DNA of 64,000 bases. It comes from Fictibacillus aquaticus (GTDB lineage Bacteria; Bacillota; Bacilli; Bacillales; Fictibacillaceae). The notes below the pieces were generated by a model that worked only from the letters and a program-made list of their open reading frames with translations, was not told the DNA's origin and searched no databases. A program made the translations under genes and the position numbers. Below, piece after piece: positions 1-11,959 of the stretch. The DNA is taken from assembly GCF_002245695.1 (NCBI RefSeq), contig NZ_NOII01000003.1, positions 1 to 64,000 of the forward strand, given 5' to 3'. How positions within the stretch are numbered: the first letter of the stretch is position 1; every line of letters starts with the position of its first letter.

Positions 1-180
1 AAAGAACTTTTTCGTGCGTCGCTCGTTTTGGCGACTTTATTAGGTTAACATTTTTGAAACTCGATGTCAACACTTTTTATTTTGATGCGACGCTTGCTGA
101 CTCGGTGTCTCGAAGCGACAAGAAATAATATACCATGTATATTTCAAGAGCACAACCCTTTTTATAAAAAAACTACTAAA
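1..180 (-). promoter_or_regulatory. tandem rRNA-operon promoters and leader (rrn outside window)
   Basis: Read on the minus strand, two sigma-A promoters follow one another. P1 has -35 TTGTGC (150-155) and -10 TATATT (127-132) with a 17 bp spacer. P2 has -35 TTGACA (65-70) and -10 TAACCT (42-47), also 17 bp apart. The leader after P2 (AATAAAGTCGCC, then CGAAAAAGTTCTTT running off base 1) is the typical Bacillus 16S rRNA leader. In Bacillus subtilis an rRNA operon follows gyrA, so the operon almost certainly begins just left of the window. The operon itself is not visible. Confidence 0.8.
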
Positions 181-260
181 TACTTTAATTACTGTTTATT
201 AACCAGAAAGAGCCTTACAAAAAGGGTTTAGCTTTCTCCTTATTACTGCAGAATAAGAGG

Positions 261-692
261 CTATCTTTCCGCTATTTTTTTAATCTTAAACAGCAGACTA
301 TCTATAACATTATTAGAATGGTTATATCCTTCTTCACTCGCATAGCCTTTTTGTGTCCATGTCAATTTAGTCAGGTTACGATTTAATTCACTTAATTCAT
401 ATGTAACGACTGAATAATTATCAGGCTTATCTTCAACACCAGAAAAGCTGCTCCAATACGTATATCTGATCTTTTCTTCTATAAGATTAGTAAGAACTGT
501 ACCCTTATCTTGATATTCCTTTCCTTCATATTCTCCTTCGAATAGAATATCGCTGCCTTCTTTCCAATCCGTTGTAATTTCAGTTCCAAAAAGGTACTCC
601 TTGATCTTCTCAGGTTCGGTCAGTGCTTCCCACACCTTTAATGCTGCTGCGTTAATATCAATAGATCGTGAAACAATCAGGTCACTTCTCAT
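261..692 (-). CDS. SRPBCC / AHSA1-family protein
   Basis: 143 aa. The length and the pattern (N-terminal SRSIDINAAALKVWEALTEP, a central GTV strand, long C-terminal helix) match START-like SRPBCC proteins of the AHSA1 type, which bind hydrophobic ligands in a deep pocket. The substrate cannot be inferred. The start is supported by GAGGAGGG upstream of the ATG at 692. It lies alone between gyrA and the rrn promoters, where B. subtilis has no such gene, and is more AT-rich than its neighbours, so it is probably a later insertion. Confidence 0.75.
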   Translation of the reverse strand: MRSDLIVSRSIDINAAALKVWEALTEPEKIKEYLFGTEITTDWKEGSDILFEGEYEGKEYQDKGTVLTNLIEEKIRYTYWSSFSGVEDKPDNYSVVTYELSELNRNLTKLTWTQKGYASEEGYNHSNNVIDSLLFKIKKIAER

Positions 693-820
693 CTTATTAT
701 TCCCTCCTCAATGTAGGTTTTCAGTATTTATTTCTTTCATTCTCTTCTATTATCCTTTTAGTTGATTCGTTCTTACTTGTAGAATCGCAGAAAAATCATG
801 AAAACAACATATACAGATAT

Positions 821-868
821 AAGAAAAGCTGCCCCGATAGACCATATATGATCTATTGAAGCAGCTTC
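821..868 (-). terminator. gyrA terminator
   Basis: On the minus strand a stem AAGCTGC/GCAGCTT with an inner AATAGAT/ATCTATT-like helix is followed by TTTTCTT, just after the gyrA stop. Confidence 0.75.
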
Positions 869-878
869 TATTTGATAT

Positions 879-3410
879 TTATTCTTCAGTTGAACCTTCA
901 TCATCAGCTTCAATTTCAGCTGTTGCTTCGTTCTCTGCCACATCTTCAGCAGATTCTAGCGGTTCTACTGCTGGTTCTTCTTCATCTTTTTCTACAACAG
1001 CAACCGTTGCGACCTGGCTGCCTTCGTTTACGTTCATAAGCTTCACGCCCTGCGTGTTTCGCCCTGTCTGTGAAATGCTGGCGATATCCATACGGATAAT
1101 GATGCCATTGGATGTGATGATCATCAAATCAAGCTCAGGCACTACTGTCTTTAATGAGACAACCGCACCATTCTTTTCTGTGATGTTACACGTCTTGATC
1201 CCTTTACCGCCGCGTGTCTGCAGACGATAATCCGCCATCGGTGTACGTTTTCCGTACCCCTTCTTCGTGACAATCAAGATATCGTGTGACTCGTCGAGCA
1301 CTTCCATGCCGACAACGACGTCATCCTCACCTAATGTTACAGCTTTTACGCCAGCCGCAGAACGTCCCATCGAACGGACATCCGTCTCATGGTATCGGAT
1401 CGCCATACCTTTGCTTGTTCCTACGATGATTTCCTTCGTTCCGTCTGTCAGCCTTACACCCATCAGCTCGTCTTCTTCACGAAGCGTGATAGCGAACAGG
1501 CCGCCTTTGCGGATGTTTGAGAACGCAGACAGCGGAGATCGTTTTGTGATTCCGAGTCTCGTCATAAAGTTCAGGAAGATTGTATCATCGTTCAAATCTT
1601 CAACTGGGATAACAGCCGAGATTGTCTCACCTTGCTCGATCTGCAGCAGGTTGATGATCGGGATTCCTTTCGCTGTACGTCCGTATTCTGGAATCTCGTA
1701 TCCTTTCAGACGGTACACCTTTCCTTTGTTCGTGAAGAAAAGGATGTAATTGTGAGAATTCGTTGTGAACAGATGCTCGACGAAATCATCTTCACCTGTT
1801 CCCATGCCTTGAATTCCTTTACCGCCTCGTTTTTGAGAACGGTATGTGGAGATAGGCAGGCGCTTGATGTAGCCTTTGTTCGTCAATGTGATGACGATGT
1901 TCGTACGCGGAATCAAATCTTCGTCTTCGATAGAGTTGAAACCGACTGAGATAACTGTACGGCGTTCATCTGCGAATTTTTCCTTGATCTCGCCAAGTTC
2001 TGTGCGGATGATTTCAAGAATTTTTTCTTCATCAGCCAAAATCGCTTTGAGTTCAGCGATAAGAGCAACAAGTTCGTTGTATTCGTTCTCGATCTTGTCG
2101 CGCTCAAGTCCTGTAAGACGCTGCAGGCGCATTTCGAGAATCGCTTGAGACTGCTCGTAGCTCAGTTCGAATTTTTCCATCAATCCATCACGTGCGATGT
2201 CTGTTGTGCGTGATGCACGGATGAGGCTGATAACTTCATCCAGATGGTCTAGTGCAATACGCAATCCTTCGAGGATATGCGCGCGTGCCTCAGCTTTTCT
2301 TAGATCAAATTCTGTACGGCGGCGGATGATGACTTGCTGATGCTTCAAGTAATGATAAAGCATCTCTTTAATATTCAGTACTTTCGGCTGGCCGTCGACA
2401 AGAGCGAGCATGTTAATACCGAAGCTTGTCTGAAGAGCAGTCTGTTTATATAAATTGTTTAAAATAACGTTAGCGTTGGCGTCACGGCGGACTTCCATCA
2501 CAATGCGCATACCATTGCGGTCTGATTCGTCGCGAAGATCAGTGATACCGTCGATTTTCTTGTCGCGCACAAGCTCAGCGATTTTCTCGATCAAACGCGC
2601 TTTGTTTACCTGATACGGAAGTTCTGTCACTAGGATCACAGATTTTCCGTTCGCCATTTCTTCGATCTCCGCTTTTGCACGGATAATGATGGAGCCGCGG
2701 CCAGTTGTATAGGCTTTGCGGATTCCTTCACGGCCAAGAATTTCACCGGCTGTCGGGAAGTCAGGTCCAGGAATGTATTCCATGAGTTCAGGAACGGTAA
2801 TATCAGGGTTGTGGCTGAGCGCCAGCAGTCCGTCAATTGTTTCGCCAAGATGATGAGGCGGAATATTTGTTGCCATCCCTACAGCGATACCTGCCGCACC
2901 GTTTACGAGCAGGTTAGGGAACCTTGCTGGCAGCACGACCGGTTCTCTTTCAGAGCCGTCATAGTTATCTTTGTAAGAGATGGTGTCCTTATTGATGTCG
3001 CGGACGATCTCCATCGCGATCTTGGACATACGCGCTTCTGTATAACGCATCGCTGCAGCAGCGTCGCCGTCAACAGATCCGAAGTTTCCGTGTCCGTCGA
3101 TCAGCATGTGGCGATAGTTGAAGTCCTGTGCCATACGAACCATCGTGTCGTAAACAGCAGAGTCACCGTGCGGATGGTACTTACCGATAACTTCACCGAC
3201 GATACGTGCTGATTTCTTGTACGCCTTGTCCGCTGTCATGCCTAAGTCGTTCATCGCATAAAGAATCCTGCGGTGAACGGGCTTCAGTCCGTCGCGCACA
3301 TCAGGAAGCGCGCGGCTGACGATAACGCTCATCGCGTAGTCCATGAAGGATGTCTTCATTTCTGCGCTGATATTAATTTCTTTAACCCGTGAACGTTCCA
3401 TTTCACTCAT
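879..3410 (-). CDS. gyrA: DNA gyrase subunit A
   Basis: 843 aa. It is the breakage-reunion subunit of gyrase, which introduces negative supercoils with GyrB. The N-terminal winged-helix domain carries the active-site tyrosine in [10 protein letters not shown]. The quinolone-resistance region reads [17 protein letters not shown], keeping the Ser and acidic residue of susceptible enzymes. The C-terminal beta-pinwheel has the GyrA box as QKRGGKG (usually QRRGGKG). The tail is very acidic (Glu/Asp/Ala-rich, last ~35 residues). The start is preceded by GGAGG. It lies downstream of gyrB and is co-oriented with replication. Confidence 0.97.
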   Translation of the reverse strand: MSEMERSRVKEINISAEMKTSFMDYAMSVIVSRALPDVRDGLKPVHRRILYAMNDLGMTADKAYKKSARIVGEVIGKYHPHGDSAVYDTMVRMAQDFNYRHMLIDGHGNFGSVDGDAAAAMRYTEARMSKIAMEIVRDINKDTISYKDNYDGSEREPVVLPARFPNLLVNGAAGIAVGMATNIPPHHLGETIDGLLALSHNPDITVPELMEYIPGPDFPTAGEILGREGIRKAYTTGRGSIIIRAKAEIEEMANGKSVILVTELPYQVNKARLIEKIAELVRDKKIDGITDLRDESDRNGMRIVMEVRRDANANVILNNLYKQTALQTSFGINMLALVDGQPKVLNIKEMLYHYLKHQQVIIRRRTEFDLRKAEARAHILEGLRIALDHLDEVISLIRASRTTDIARDGLMEKFELSYEQSQAILEMRLQRLTGLERDKIENEYNELVALIAELKAILADEEKILEIIRTELGEIKEKFADERRTVISVGFNSIEDEDLIPRTNIVITLTNKGYIKRLPISTYRSQKRGGKGIQGMGTGEDDFVEHLFTTNSHNYILFFTNKGKVYRLKGYEIPEYGRTAKGIPIINLLQIEQGETISAVIPVEDLNDDTIFLNFMTRLGITKRSPLSAFSNIRKGGLFAITLREEDELMGVRLTDGTKEIIVGTSKGMAIRYHETDVRSMGRSAAGVKAVTLGEDDVVVGMEVLDESHDILIVTKKGYGKRTPMADYRLQTRGGKGIKTCNITEKNGAVVSLKTVVPELDLMIITSNGIIIRMDIASISQTGRNTQGVKLMNVNEGSQVATVAVVEKDEEEPAVEPLESAEDVAENEATAEIEADDEGSTEE

Positions 3411-3556
3411 AGGTCTATAACCTCCATACCCTCTTATAAACAGCTTAAGTGCCGCCGCGCCATTATAATCGCGGTCGAATAATCACCGCGTGAATGGGGA
3501 TGGGGCACTTGCTGCAAATTTTTTATAAACGAAAACTCTGCGATCGTTTTCGGTAA
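3411..3556 (-). other. gyrB-gyrA intergenic hairpins
   Basis: An outer inverted repeat AAGTGCC (3447-3453) / GGCACTT (3504-3510) encloses an inner CGCGGT/ACCGCG pair. A separate hairpin CGAAAAC/GTTTTCG lies at about 3530-3552, just after the gyrB stop. None has a strong U-tract, so these could be attenuating, processing or stabilising structures. Function is unknown. Confidence 0.45.
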
Positions 3557-5789
<2,233 letters not shown>

Positions 5790-5800
5790 GTTTTGCCTCC

Positions 5801-6922
5801 TTAATCCAGCCGTTTAATTTCTCCTTGATGCACTTCGAATGACGCTGCTTTTTCAAGTGTCTCATGATGGATTCCTTCAACGCTTGTCGTCGTAACGAAC
5901 GTTTGCACCTTATCCTGAATCGAGTTCAGCAAGTGAGACTGGCGGTAATCGTCCAGCTCTGAGAGGACATCGTCGAGAAGGAGTACAGGGTACTCACCCA
6001 CCTCAGAGTAAATAAGTTCAATTTCAGCCAGTTTCAGCGATAAGGCAGTCGTGCGCTGCTGTCCTTGAGAGCCGTAAGTCTGCACGTCTTTTCCGTTCAC
6101 CTCAAAAAGCAGATCATCCCGGTGCGGACCGAACATGGAAGTCCCCCGGTCAATCTCTCTGTCTTTTATTTTATCAAATTTTCTCATGAATGCTTCTATC
6201 ATTTTCGTCAAATCTTCGGTCTCGCATACGTCCACAGCGGGTTTATAGAGAATTTTCAAGTCCTCTTTTCCTCGCGATATCCCCTTATGCAGAGGCTCTG
6301 CCCATTTTTGCAGCCGATCCATATAAGCGAACCGCTTCAATGTGATCCTTGCTGCTTTTTCGATCATCTGCTCAGTCAGTATATCAAGCATGACCATCTG
6401 CTCCGGCTTCTGCCTTCGCTGCATGTCTCGCAGCAGGGAGTTTCGCTGTGCAAGAATTTTCTGGTACTGCGACAAGTCATGCAGATAAACAGCGTTCACC
6501 TGGCCAATTTCCATGTCGATGAACCGGCGTCTCACCTGCGGACTTCCTTTTACGAGATTAAGATCTTCTGGCGCAAACATGACCACGTTGAAATTGCCGA
6601 CATAATCTGTCAGGCGCTGCTGTTCTATGCGGTTCACTCTCGCTTTTTTCCCTTTTTGCGAAATAACGAGACTCAGATCAGTTGTTCTGTTCTTTTTTTG
6701 AATGCTACCTTCTATTTTAGCATACTCTTCGTCCCACATAATTAATTCTTTATCACGCGGTGTCCTGTGCGATTTGGCGAACGCCAGAACGTAGATGGAC
6801 TCCATCACATTTGTCTTGCCCTGGGCGTTCTCTCCAAGAAACACGTTCACCTTGTTTTCGAATGAAAGGGAAAGAGAACGGTAATTACGGTATTGTTTTA
6901 TCGTTAAGTCCTCAATATGCAA
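5801..6922 (-). CDS. recF: DNA replication and repair protein RecF
   Basis: 373 aa, full length. It is an SMC/ABC-like ATPase that works with RecO and RecR to load RecA at single-strand gaps. It shows Walker A GENAQGKT near residue 33, the ABC signature [18 protein letters not shown] and Walker [15 protein letters not shown]. Translation starts at TTG ([14 protein letters not shown]), the only start that aligns with the family N-terminus, behind AGGGGGAAAG. It lies 15 bases after yaaA. Confidence 0.96.
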   Translation of the reverse strand: MHIEDLTIKQYRNYRSLSLSFENKVNVFLGENAQGKTNVMESIYVLAFAKSHRTPRDKELIMWDEEYAKIEGSIQKKNRTTDLSLVISQKGKKARVNRIEQQRLTDYVGNFNVVMFAPEDLNLVKGSPQVRRRFIDMEIGQVNAVYLHDLSQYQKILAQRNSLLRDMQRRQKPEQMVMLDILTEQMIEKAARITLKRFAYMDRLQKWAEPLHKGISRGKEDLKILYKPAVDVCETEDLTKMIEAFMRKFDKIKDREIDRGTSMFGPHRDDLLFEVNGKDVQTYGSQGQQRTTALSLKLAEIELIYSEVGEYPVLLLDDVLSELDDYRQSHLLNSIQDKVQTFVTTTSVEGIHHETLEKAASFEVHQGEIKRLD

Positions 6923-6937
6923 AGGGCTTTCCCCCTG

Positions 6938-7150
6938 TTACCTGCTTACAGTAAATTTGCCTAGCTTCGGAACGGCAACTGTATCGCCTACATACAGCTT
7001 TCTCCCTCTGCGTGTTTCGTGTTCTCCATTTACGAAAACCTCGTGTTCAGCTAAATACCATTTTACCATTCCCCCCGATTCAATCGCATCGGTGATTTTC
7101 AAAAGCTGCTGCAGCGTGATGTATTCAGTCTTAATCGGCACATTCGGCAT
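6938..7150 (-). CDS. yaaA: S4-domain RNA-binding protein YaaA (RlbA)
   Basis: 70 aa, an S4-like RNA-binding protein always found between dnaN and recF in Bacillaceae and implicated in 50S ribosome maturation. The S4 signature is SGGMVKWYLAEHEVFVNGE followed by RRGRKLYVGDTV. I choose the ATG at 7150 because AAAAGGAGG lies just upstream and the length then fits the family. A 51-residue upstream extension is open but lacks family similarity. Confidence 0.92.
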   Translation of the reverse strand: MPNVPIKTEYITLQQLLKITDAIESGGMVKWYLAEHEVFVNGEHETRRGRKLYVGDTVAVPKLGKFTVSR

Positions 7151-7231
7151 GCTTAATTCCTCCTTTTGTATTCTATCAGCAGTATATCCAAACCTTCTGT
7201 ATGTTAAGAAAAACCCGTAGTTATCTATCAA

Positions 7232-7525
7232 AAAGATTGTTGCTTTGAAAGGGCTAGTTTTGTAAAAAGTGAAGTTATCGCTGAGTTGTAAGTTAATCTT
7301 CAACGCCTATTCTATGTCAAAATGGTTCGGCTGATTTTACAATCACTTAATCATCTTTGAATACTTCATAGCTACAGTTGATTGTAGTGTAAGGCGCCGA
7401 CTCCTGCGGGACGAGCGGTCAGGTGAGACCCTTTAAGGCGCAAAGCGGCAAAGGGGCTCACCGCCCGCCCCGCGGAAAGCGTGCGCCTGAAACGCAGATC
7501 AACCTCTACTCTGAATTCTATAAAA
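7232..7525. repeat. Bacillaceae intergenic repeat element, copy 1
   Basis: The core (7377-7503) runs from GTTGATTGTAGTGTAAGGCG to GCGCCTGAAACGCAGATCAAC. Its ends are partly complementary (GGCGC/GCGCC, GTTGAT/ATCAAC), and internal GGTGAG/CTCACC arms allow a long folded structure. The same core occurs at 11000-11125 and 21778-21905. Flanks are also similar to copy 3 (TTGCTTTG upstream). The element fills most of the 420 bp gap between dnaN and yaaA, which is usually short in Bacillus. Confidence 0.85.
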
Positions 7526-7535
7526 GTTAGTCTTT

Positions 7536-7564
7536 AAAAAAGAAAAACCGCCGGAAAACCGGCA
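7536..7564 (-). terminator. dnaN terminator
   Basis: On the minus strand the hairpin GCCGG-TTTT-CCGGC is followed by TTTTTCTTTTT, directly after the dnaN stop. It would separate dnaA-dnaN from yaaA-recF. Confidence 0.8.
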
Positions 7565-7569
7565 GTCTA

Positions 7570-8712
7570 TTAATATGTGCGCACTGGCAGGATCAATTGT
7601 TTAATGGACTGCTCACCCATCGGCTTCAACAGGAACGGGCGCATCGCTCCAGTAAACAGCACCTTCACTTCAGCACAATCCATCGCTTTTAGCGCTTCCA
7701 TCATATATTTCGCGTTGAAAGAAATTTTCAGCTCTTCGCCTTCCATTTCCTCGGCAATGACGTGTTCGAACACCTTTCCGATCTCAGGCGAGTTCGATGA
7801 TACCTCAACTGTCTGATTCCCGATCGTCGCAAACTTAACGACATTGTTTCTTCCCTCTCTCGCAAGCAAAGACGCACGGTCGATCGCTTGAAGGAAATCC
7901 TTCGTTTTAATGACGATCTCTGTTTTTGAATCGGACGGAATCAGCTTAGAAGTGTCCGGATAGTTGCCGTCAAGCAGTCTTGAGAAAAATAGAATGTTTT
8001 TTGCTTTAAACAGGACTTGATTGCTCGTTACAACGATCTGCAAGTTCTCATCGTTGTCATCAATGATTTTAGAAAGCTCGTTCAAGCTCTTTCCTGGTAT
8101 AACCACGTTTGAAAAAGAAATCTCTTCTGATCCCGTTTCAACCGGAATTTGGCGTTCAGCCAGTCTGTGGCTATCTGTTGCAGTACAGGTCAACAGTCCA
8201 TCTTCAAGTCTCATGTTCACCCCAGTTAATATAGGGCGTGTTTCTGAGGTGGACACCGCAAAGACAGTTTGGCGGATGACGGTTTTGAACAGATCACCCT
8301 GCATTTCGAAAACATGATTTTCTTCGACCTGCGGAAGACGCGGATATTCTTCTGGATCGAGACCAAGAAGGCTGAACTCGGAAGATCCAGAGCGCAGCGT
8401 GGTTTCGAAACGTTCTCCTATTTCAATCTCTACTGTGTCGTTCGGCAGTTTTTTCACGATTTCAGAAAAGTATCGAGCTGGAAGCACAACACTTCCTTCA
8501 TTGTCGATCTCGATATGTACTGTTTCGTTCTCTTCAACTGGAATAAGGCGTTCGATGGAGATATCTGAATCGCTTCCTGTAAGCGTCATGCCGTCTGAAT
8601 CCACTGACATTTTAATACCTGTAAGAATCGGGATTGTTGTTCTTGAAGAAACTGCCTTCATAACATCTTGAACACCTTGAATGAGCTGGTCCAGATTTAT
8701 CTTAACTTTCAT
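7570..8712 (-). CDS. dnaN: DNA polymerase III sliding clamp (beta subunit)
   Basis: 380 aa. It forms the dimeric ring that tethers replicative polymerases to DNA and docks repair proteins. The three clamp folds are full length, and the C-terminus ends in the typical LPVRTY. The start is at 8712 (MKVKINLDQLIQGVQDVMKA), with AGGGAGGT upstream; the longer frame adds eight residues without a ribosome site. It follows dnaA across the unwinding region of oriC. Confidence 0.97.
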   Translation of the reverse strand: MKVKINLDQLIQGVQDVMKAVSSRTTIPILTGIKMSVDSDGMTLTGSDSDISIERLIPVEENETVHIEIDNEGSVVLPARYFSEIVKKLPNDTVEIEIGERFETTLRSGSSEFSLLGLDPEEYPRLPQVEENHVFEMQGDLFKTVIRQTVFAVSTSETRPILTGVNMRLEDGLLTCTATDSHRLAERQIPVETGSEEISFSNVVIPGKSLNELSKIIDDNDENLQIVVTSNQVLFKAKNILFFSRLLDGNYPDTSKLIPSDSKTEIVIKTKDFLQAIDRASLLAREGRNNVVKFATIGNQTVEVSSNSPEIGKVFEHVIAEEMEGEELKISFNAKYMMEALKAMDCAEVKVLFTGAMRPFLLKPMGEQSIKQLILPVRTY

Positions 8713-8884
8713 GCGTAAAAACCTCCCTGATATCATAATTAATTTTTTTAAAAAATCGTCGTAGTAGTAATAGGCGCTGTGAATTTGTGGATAAGTCTAT
8801 TTTAAAAGCAATTACAGCCTATCCACATGTGGACAGACTGTGTATAAGCAATAAGCAGTTATGCACATTATAAACAGCTAAATT
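8713..8884. other. oriC downstream part: unwinding region, DnaA-trio and DnaA boxes
   Basis: Read as dnaA is transcribed (minus strand), a DnaA box TTATCCACA (8786-8794) is followed by a GC-rich stretch (GCGCC). Next come the trinucleotide run CTATTACTACTA (8762-8773) and an AT-rich stretch (8738-8757). This is the order of the B. subtilis basal unwinding system, in which DnaA filaments grow along DnaA-trios. Further weak boxes are CTATCCACA (8819-8827) and TTATGCACA (8859-8867). The region corresponds to incC between dnaA and dnaN. Confidence 0.88.
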
Positions 8885-10240
8885 CTAATGAGATTTTAGC
8901 TGATCATGTATTTCTTGTACTTTTTTCTGCAGCTGATAGTCGGAAATGAGCAAGTTGGAGATTTTTTCATGAGCATGAAGGACCGTTGTATGATCTCTTC
9001 CGCCAAATTCCTCTCCAATTTTCGGCAAAGAGTTATCAGTCAGCTCTCTTGCCAGATACATAGCGATCTGACGCGGGAATGCGACGGACTTAGTTCTCTT
9101 TTTAGCCGTGAAATCCTCAAGCTTCACATTGTAATGCTTGCCGACTGCTTCCTGTATATGATGAATCGTCAGCATTCGCGGCTTTGCAGAAGGAATGATG
9201 TCTTTCAAAGCTTCTGCTGCCAGATCCGCGTTCATGTCCTGGTTGATAAGCGAAGAATACGCCACAACTCGGATAAGCGCACCTTCAAGCTCACGGATGT
9301 TCGTGTCGATCTGGTTCGCGATATACAGCATCACTTCATTCGGAATATCAAGACCTTCCGCTTTCGCCTTCTTACGCAGAATGGCAATCCGAGTTTCTAG
9401 ATCAGGCGGCGTGATGTCAGTGATCAAGCCCCATTCGAAGCGGGAACGCAGACGGTCTTCAAGAGTCGGAATCTCCTTTGGCGGACGGTCACTCGAAATG
9501 ACGATCTGCTTACTTTCTTCGTGAAGTGCGTTAAATGTATGGAAAAATTCTTCCTGAGTTTGTTCTTTTCCAGCAAGGAACTGAATATCATCAATCAAAA
9601 GCACGTCCACGCTGCGAAATTTGTTGCGGAATTCAACGGTTTTGTTGTCCCGGATCGAGTTGATGAACTCATTCGTGAACTTTTCGGATGAAAGATAAAC
9701 AACCTTCGCGCTCGGGTTGTGGTCGACAACGTAATGGCCGATCGCATGCATCAAGTGAGTCTTTCCGAGTCCGACTCCCCCATAAATAAACAGCGGATTG
9801 TACGCTTTTGCCGGAGCTTCTGCTACTGCAAGCGACGCGGCATGAGCAAAACGGTTCCCGGATCCAATGACAAAACGGTCAAATGTATATTTCGGGTTAA
9901 GCATGCTCTGTGAAACCTCTTCATGAGGCTCAGGTGTATTTTTTGGAGCTTTTTTTAATGCCAGCTCCAGCGTTAAATCTTCCTCGATCTGGTTCTGAGG
10001 AATGATGAATTTAACATCCAGTGCAGCACCGGTAACGTCCTTCAATGTTTCCGAAATCAAATTCGAATAACGGGATTCAAGCCAGTCACGCGCAAAATCA
10101 TTCGGTGCGGTAACGACCAGCGTATCATTTTGAAGGGCATGTGCTGTTGTTGACTTCAGCCAAGTCTCAAAGCTCGGTTTGCTGACCTTTTTTTCTATGG
10201 CAGCGAGCGCCTTGGACCACAAGTCACTGATATTTTCCAC
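8885..10240 (-). CDS. dnaA: chromosomal replication initiator DnaA
   Basis: 451 aa. AAA+ initiator that binds DnaA boxes and melts oriC. Domain I starts [18 protein letters not shown]. Domain III has Walker [11 protein letters not shown] and Walker [11 protein letters not shown]. Domain IV ends in the DNA-binding signature [17 protein letters not shown] place the start at the GTG at 10240 because it matches the family N-terminus and follows GGGGAGGGA. The open frame continues 28 codons upstream but shows no family similarity there. Autoregulation is likely, with DnaA boxes on both sides of the gene. Confidence 0.97.
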   Translation of the reverse strand: MENISDLWSKALAAIEKKVSKPSFETWLKSTTAHALQNDTLVVTAPNDFARDWLESRYSNLISETLKDVTGAALDVKFIIPQNQIEEDLTLELALKKAPKNTPEPHEEVSQSMLNPKYTFDRFVIGSGNRFAHAASLAVAEAPAKAYNPLFIYGGVGLGKTHLMHAIGHYVVDHNPSAKVVYLSSEKFTNEFINSIRDNKTVEFRNKFRSVDVLLIDDIQFLAGKEQTQEEFFHTFNALHEESKQIVISSDRPPKEIPTLEDRLRSRFEWGLITDITPPDLETRIAILRKKAKAEGLDIPNEVMLYIANQIDTNIRELEGALIRVVAYSSLINQDMNADLAAEALKDIIPSAKPRMLTIHHIQEAVGKHYNVKLEDFTAKKRTKSVAFPRQIAMYLARELTDNSLPKIGEEFGGRDHTTVLHAHEKISNLLISDYQLQKKVQEIHDQLKSH

Positions 10241-10720
10241 TACTTGTCCCTCCCCTATATTCCAAGCACCTTTTTCAGCGGAGTTCACGTCGTATAACAC
10301 TTGTACAACGGCCTGCATATGCATGAATAAAAATAAAATCCACAGCCTGTGTGAATGAATCAGTTAATATAGTAGAATACCGGTATTTCACAAGTTATTA
10401 AGTTCTTGTGGACAAGCATATTAACAGTGATTTAAAACTGTCCACAACCTTATCCACACGCTGTGGATAAAAGGTGATTCCGGATTCGTTATCAACGAGT
10501 TAAAACACAACAAGCATAACAAAAAAACATAATGGTGGCAATGGGTTTTTTACGCTTATCCACAACCTCCATACCTTGTGCAAAACACTTGTCCACAACA
10601 CTAGATTTTGTGTAAAAGTTGTCGACTTAGCGTGTGGATAATGAAAAACGTGTCGAAAAAATATCCACAGGCGAAAAATGACGTTCAAAAAACAAACTGG
10701 GGATAAGCTCTGTGCAAAGA
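10241..10720. other. oriC upstream part (incAB-like): DnaA box cluster
   Basis: This gene-free AT-rich region holds perfect DnaA boxes at 10450-10458, 10462-10470 (inverted), 10556-10564 and 10633-10641. Near-matches lie at 10589-10597 (TTGTCCACA), 10661-10669 (ATATCCACA) and 10698-10706. A Spo0A-type motif TGTCGAA lies at 10651-10657, between two boxes. The arrangement matches the upstream half of the bipartite Bacillus origin. Confidence 0.9.
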
Positions 10721-10812
10721 GAAAAAGAGGACTTCATCAGCCTGGATAAAATGTTTCTAAAAAAGCAGAGGAAAAACTAAAAGAGGCCTTGATGTGGAAG
10801 AAGAACGAACAG

Positions 10813-10855
10813 AACTTTGCATTTCTTCATGCAAAGTTCCGCTGGCGGAACTTTG
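10813..10855. other. two mutually exclusive hairpins near oriC
   Basis: AACTTTGCA (10813-10821) pairs with TGCAAAGTT (10830-10838). CAAAGTTCCGC (10832-10842) pairs with GCGGAACTTTG (10845-10855). The middle strand is shared, so only one hairpin can form. It lies between the DnaA boxes and repeat copy 2; no gene reads through it visibly. Confidence 0.6.
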
Positions 10856-10954
10856 ATTGTCTTGAGGGATCCACCTTACGCTGAAGTTGAAGCTACTGGA
10901 GATAAAAGAATGTCTTCTTTTGACCAGCAGCATCGTTCATATCTTTTAATGACT

Positions 10955-11145
10955 CTTTAACACATTCGCTTAAATCATCTTGAATCCATCATTGATAAAG
11001 TTGATCGCAGTGAAAGGCGCCGACTCCTGCGGGACGAGCGGGAAGGTGAGACACTCAATGACGCGTAGCGGCGAGTGGCTCACCGCCCGCCCCGCGGAAA
11101 GCGTGCGCCTGAAACGCAGATCAACTACTTCTCTGAATTCTTAAG
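10955..11145. repeat. Bacillaceae intergenic repeat element, copy 2
   Basis: The core 11000-11125 is nearly identical to copies 1 and 3, including ACTCCTGCGGGACGAGCGG and CGCCCGCCCCGCGGAAAGCG. Flanking similarity to copy 3 extends upstream (ATCATTGATAAAGTTGATC against ATCACTGATAAAGTTGATC) and to copy 1 downstream (CTCTGAATTCT). It sits between oriC and the rpmH promoter. Confidence 0.85.
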
Positions 11146-11184
11146 GTTGCAGTTGTAAAAAAAAGAGGAACTAAAAAGGGGTCC

Positions 11185-11214
11185 TTGACAAAACAGGGGT
11201 ACTGTCTTTATACT
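11185..11214 (+). promoter_or_regulatory. rpmH promoter
   Basis: TTGACA (11185-11190) and TATACT (11209-11214) with an 18 bp spacer, about 50 bases before rpmH. Confidence 0.75.
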
Positions 11215-11262
11215 TATTTAGACTGTCTTTTAGAGATTTATCCTCAGGGAGGTGTTCTATAA

Positions 11263-11397
11263 ATGAAACCAACATTTCAACCTAACAACCGTAAGCGTAA
11301 GAAGGTTCATGGTTTCCGCGCGCGCATGGCTACAAAGAACGGACGTAAAGTTCTAGCTCGCCGCCGTCAAAAAGGAAGAAAAGTTTTATCTGCATAG
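11263..11397 (+). CDS. rpmH: 50S ribosomal protein L34
   Basis: 44 aa, the exact usual length of L34. It starts [18 protein letters not shown] and ends in the basic [12 protein letters not shown]. It belongs to the large subunit and binds 23S rRNA. An AGGGAGGTG site lies upstream of the ATG at 11263. It begins the rightward operon rpmH-rnpA as in almost all bacteria. Confidence 0.97.
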   Translation: MKPTFQPNNRKRKKVHGFRARMATKNGRKVLARRRQKGRKVLSA

Positions 11398-11430
11398 GCC
11401 GCTGATCTCAGTGGTCTTTTTTGCTTTTTA
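11398..11430 (+). terminator. partial terminator after rpmH
   Basis: A short stem CCGCTG/CAGTGG followed by TCTTTTTTGCTTTTT. The weak stem would allow some read-through into rnpA, giving excess L34 over RNase P protein. Confidence 0.6.
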
Positions 11431-11599
11431 AAAAGATTCCGGCCAAACAGCAGAAAAACGCTGCCAGTGTAACGGTCTGGCGGGTCTTACAAAAAAGCTT
11501 GGCATATGCCAAGTTTTACTTTTTTGTATTTTACCCATAATGAAGAGGATGGTAATTCCTTTAAAATAAAGCCGTTGCAAGCAATGGAGTGTTCAATTA

Positions 11600-11959
11600 A
11601 TGAAAAAGCAGCAGCGAATTAAGAAAAATGACGAATTTCAGGAAGTCTTTAAAAAAGGAAAATCAACGGCGAACCGCCAATTTGTTATATATGTGCTGAA
11701 AAGAGAAGGGCAGAGCGAATTTCGTGTAGGCTTGTCTGTCAGCAAGAAAGTTGGAAACGCCGTCACCCGCAACCGTATTAAGCGGATGATCAAGGAAATG
11801 CTTTTGAAACATAAGGATCAGATCCATCAGGGTGCTGATTATGTGATTATCGCCCGGATGCCGGCAGCTGACATGGACTTTCATGAAATTGAAAAGAGCC
11901 TGCAGCATGTTATGGGAAGGGCAAGAGTTATCAGACAGTCAAAGGAGAGGAGAAAATGA
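11600..11959 (+). CDS. rnpA: ribonuclease P protein component
   Basis: 119 aa. It is the basic protein cofactor of RNase P, which cuts the 5' leader from pre-tRNA. The RNR signature is present as [16 protein letters not shown]. It follows rpmH by about 200 bases and overlaps yidD by four bases (ATGA). Confidence 0.96.
   Translation: MKKQQRIKKNDEFQEVFKKGKSTANRQFVIYVLKREGQSEFRVGLSVSKKVGNAVTRNRIKRMIKEMLLKHKDQIHQGADYVIIARMPAADMDFHEIEKSLQHVMGRARVIRQSKERRK

Noticed and set aside
6065-6745. Long plus-strand frame opposite recF (226 codons)
   Set aside because: It is the mirror of the conserved recF coding sequence and has no ribosome site or family similarity.
10500-10688. 62-codon minus-strand frame inside oriC
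   Set aside because: It consists of DnaA boxes and AT-rich origin sequence, without a ribosome site.
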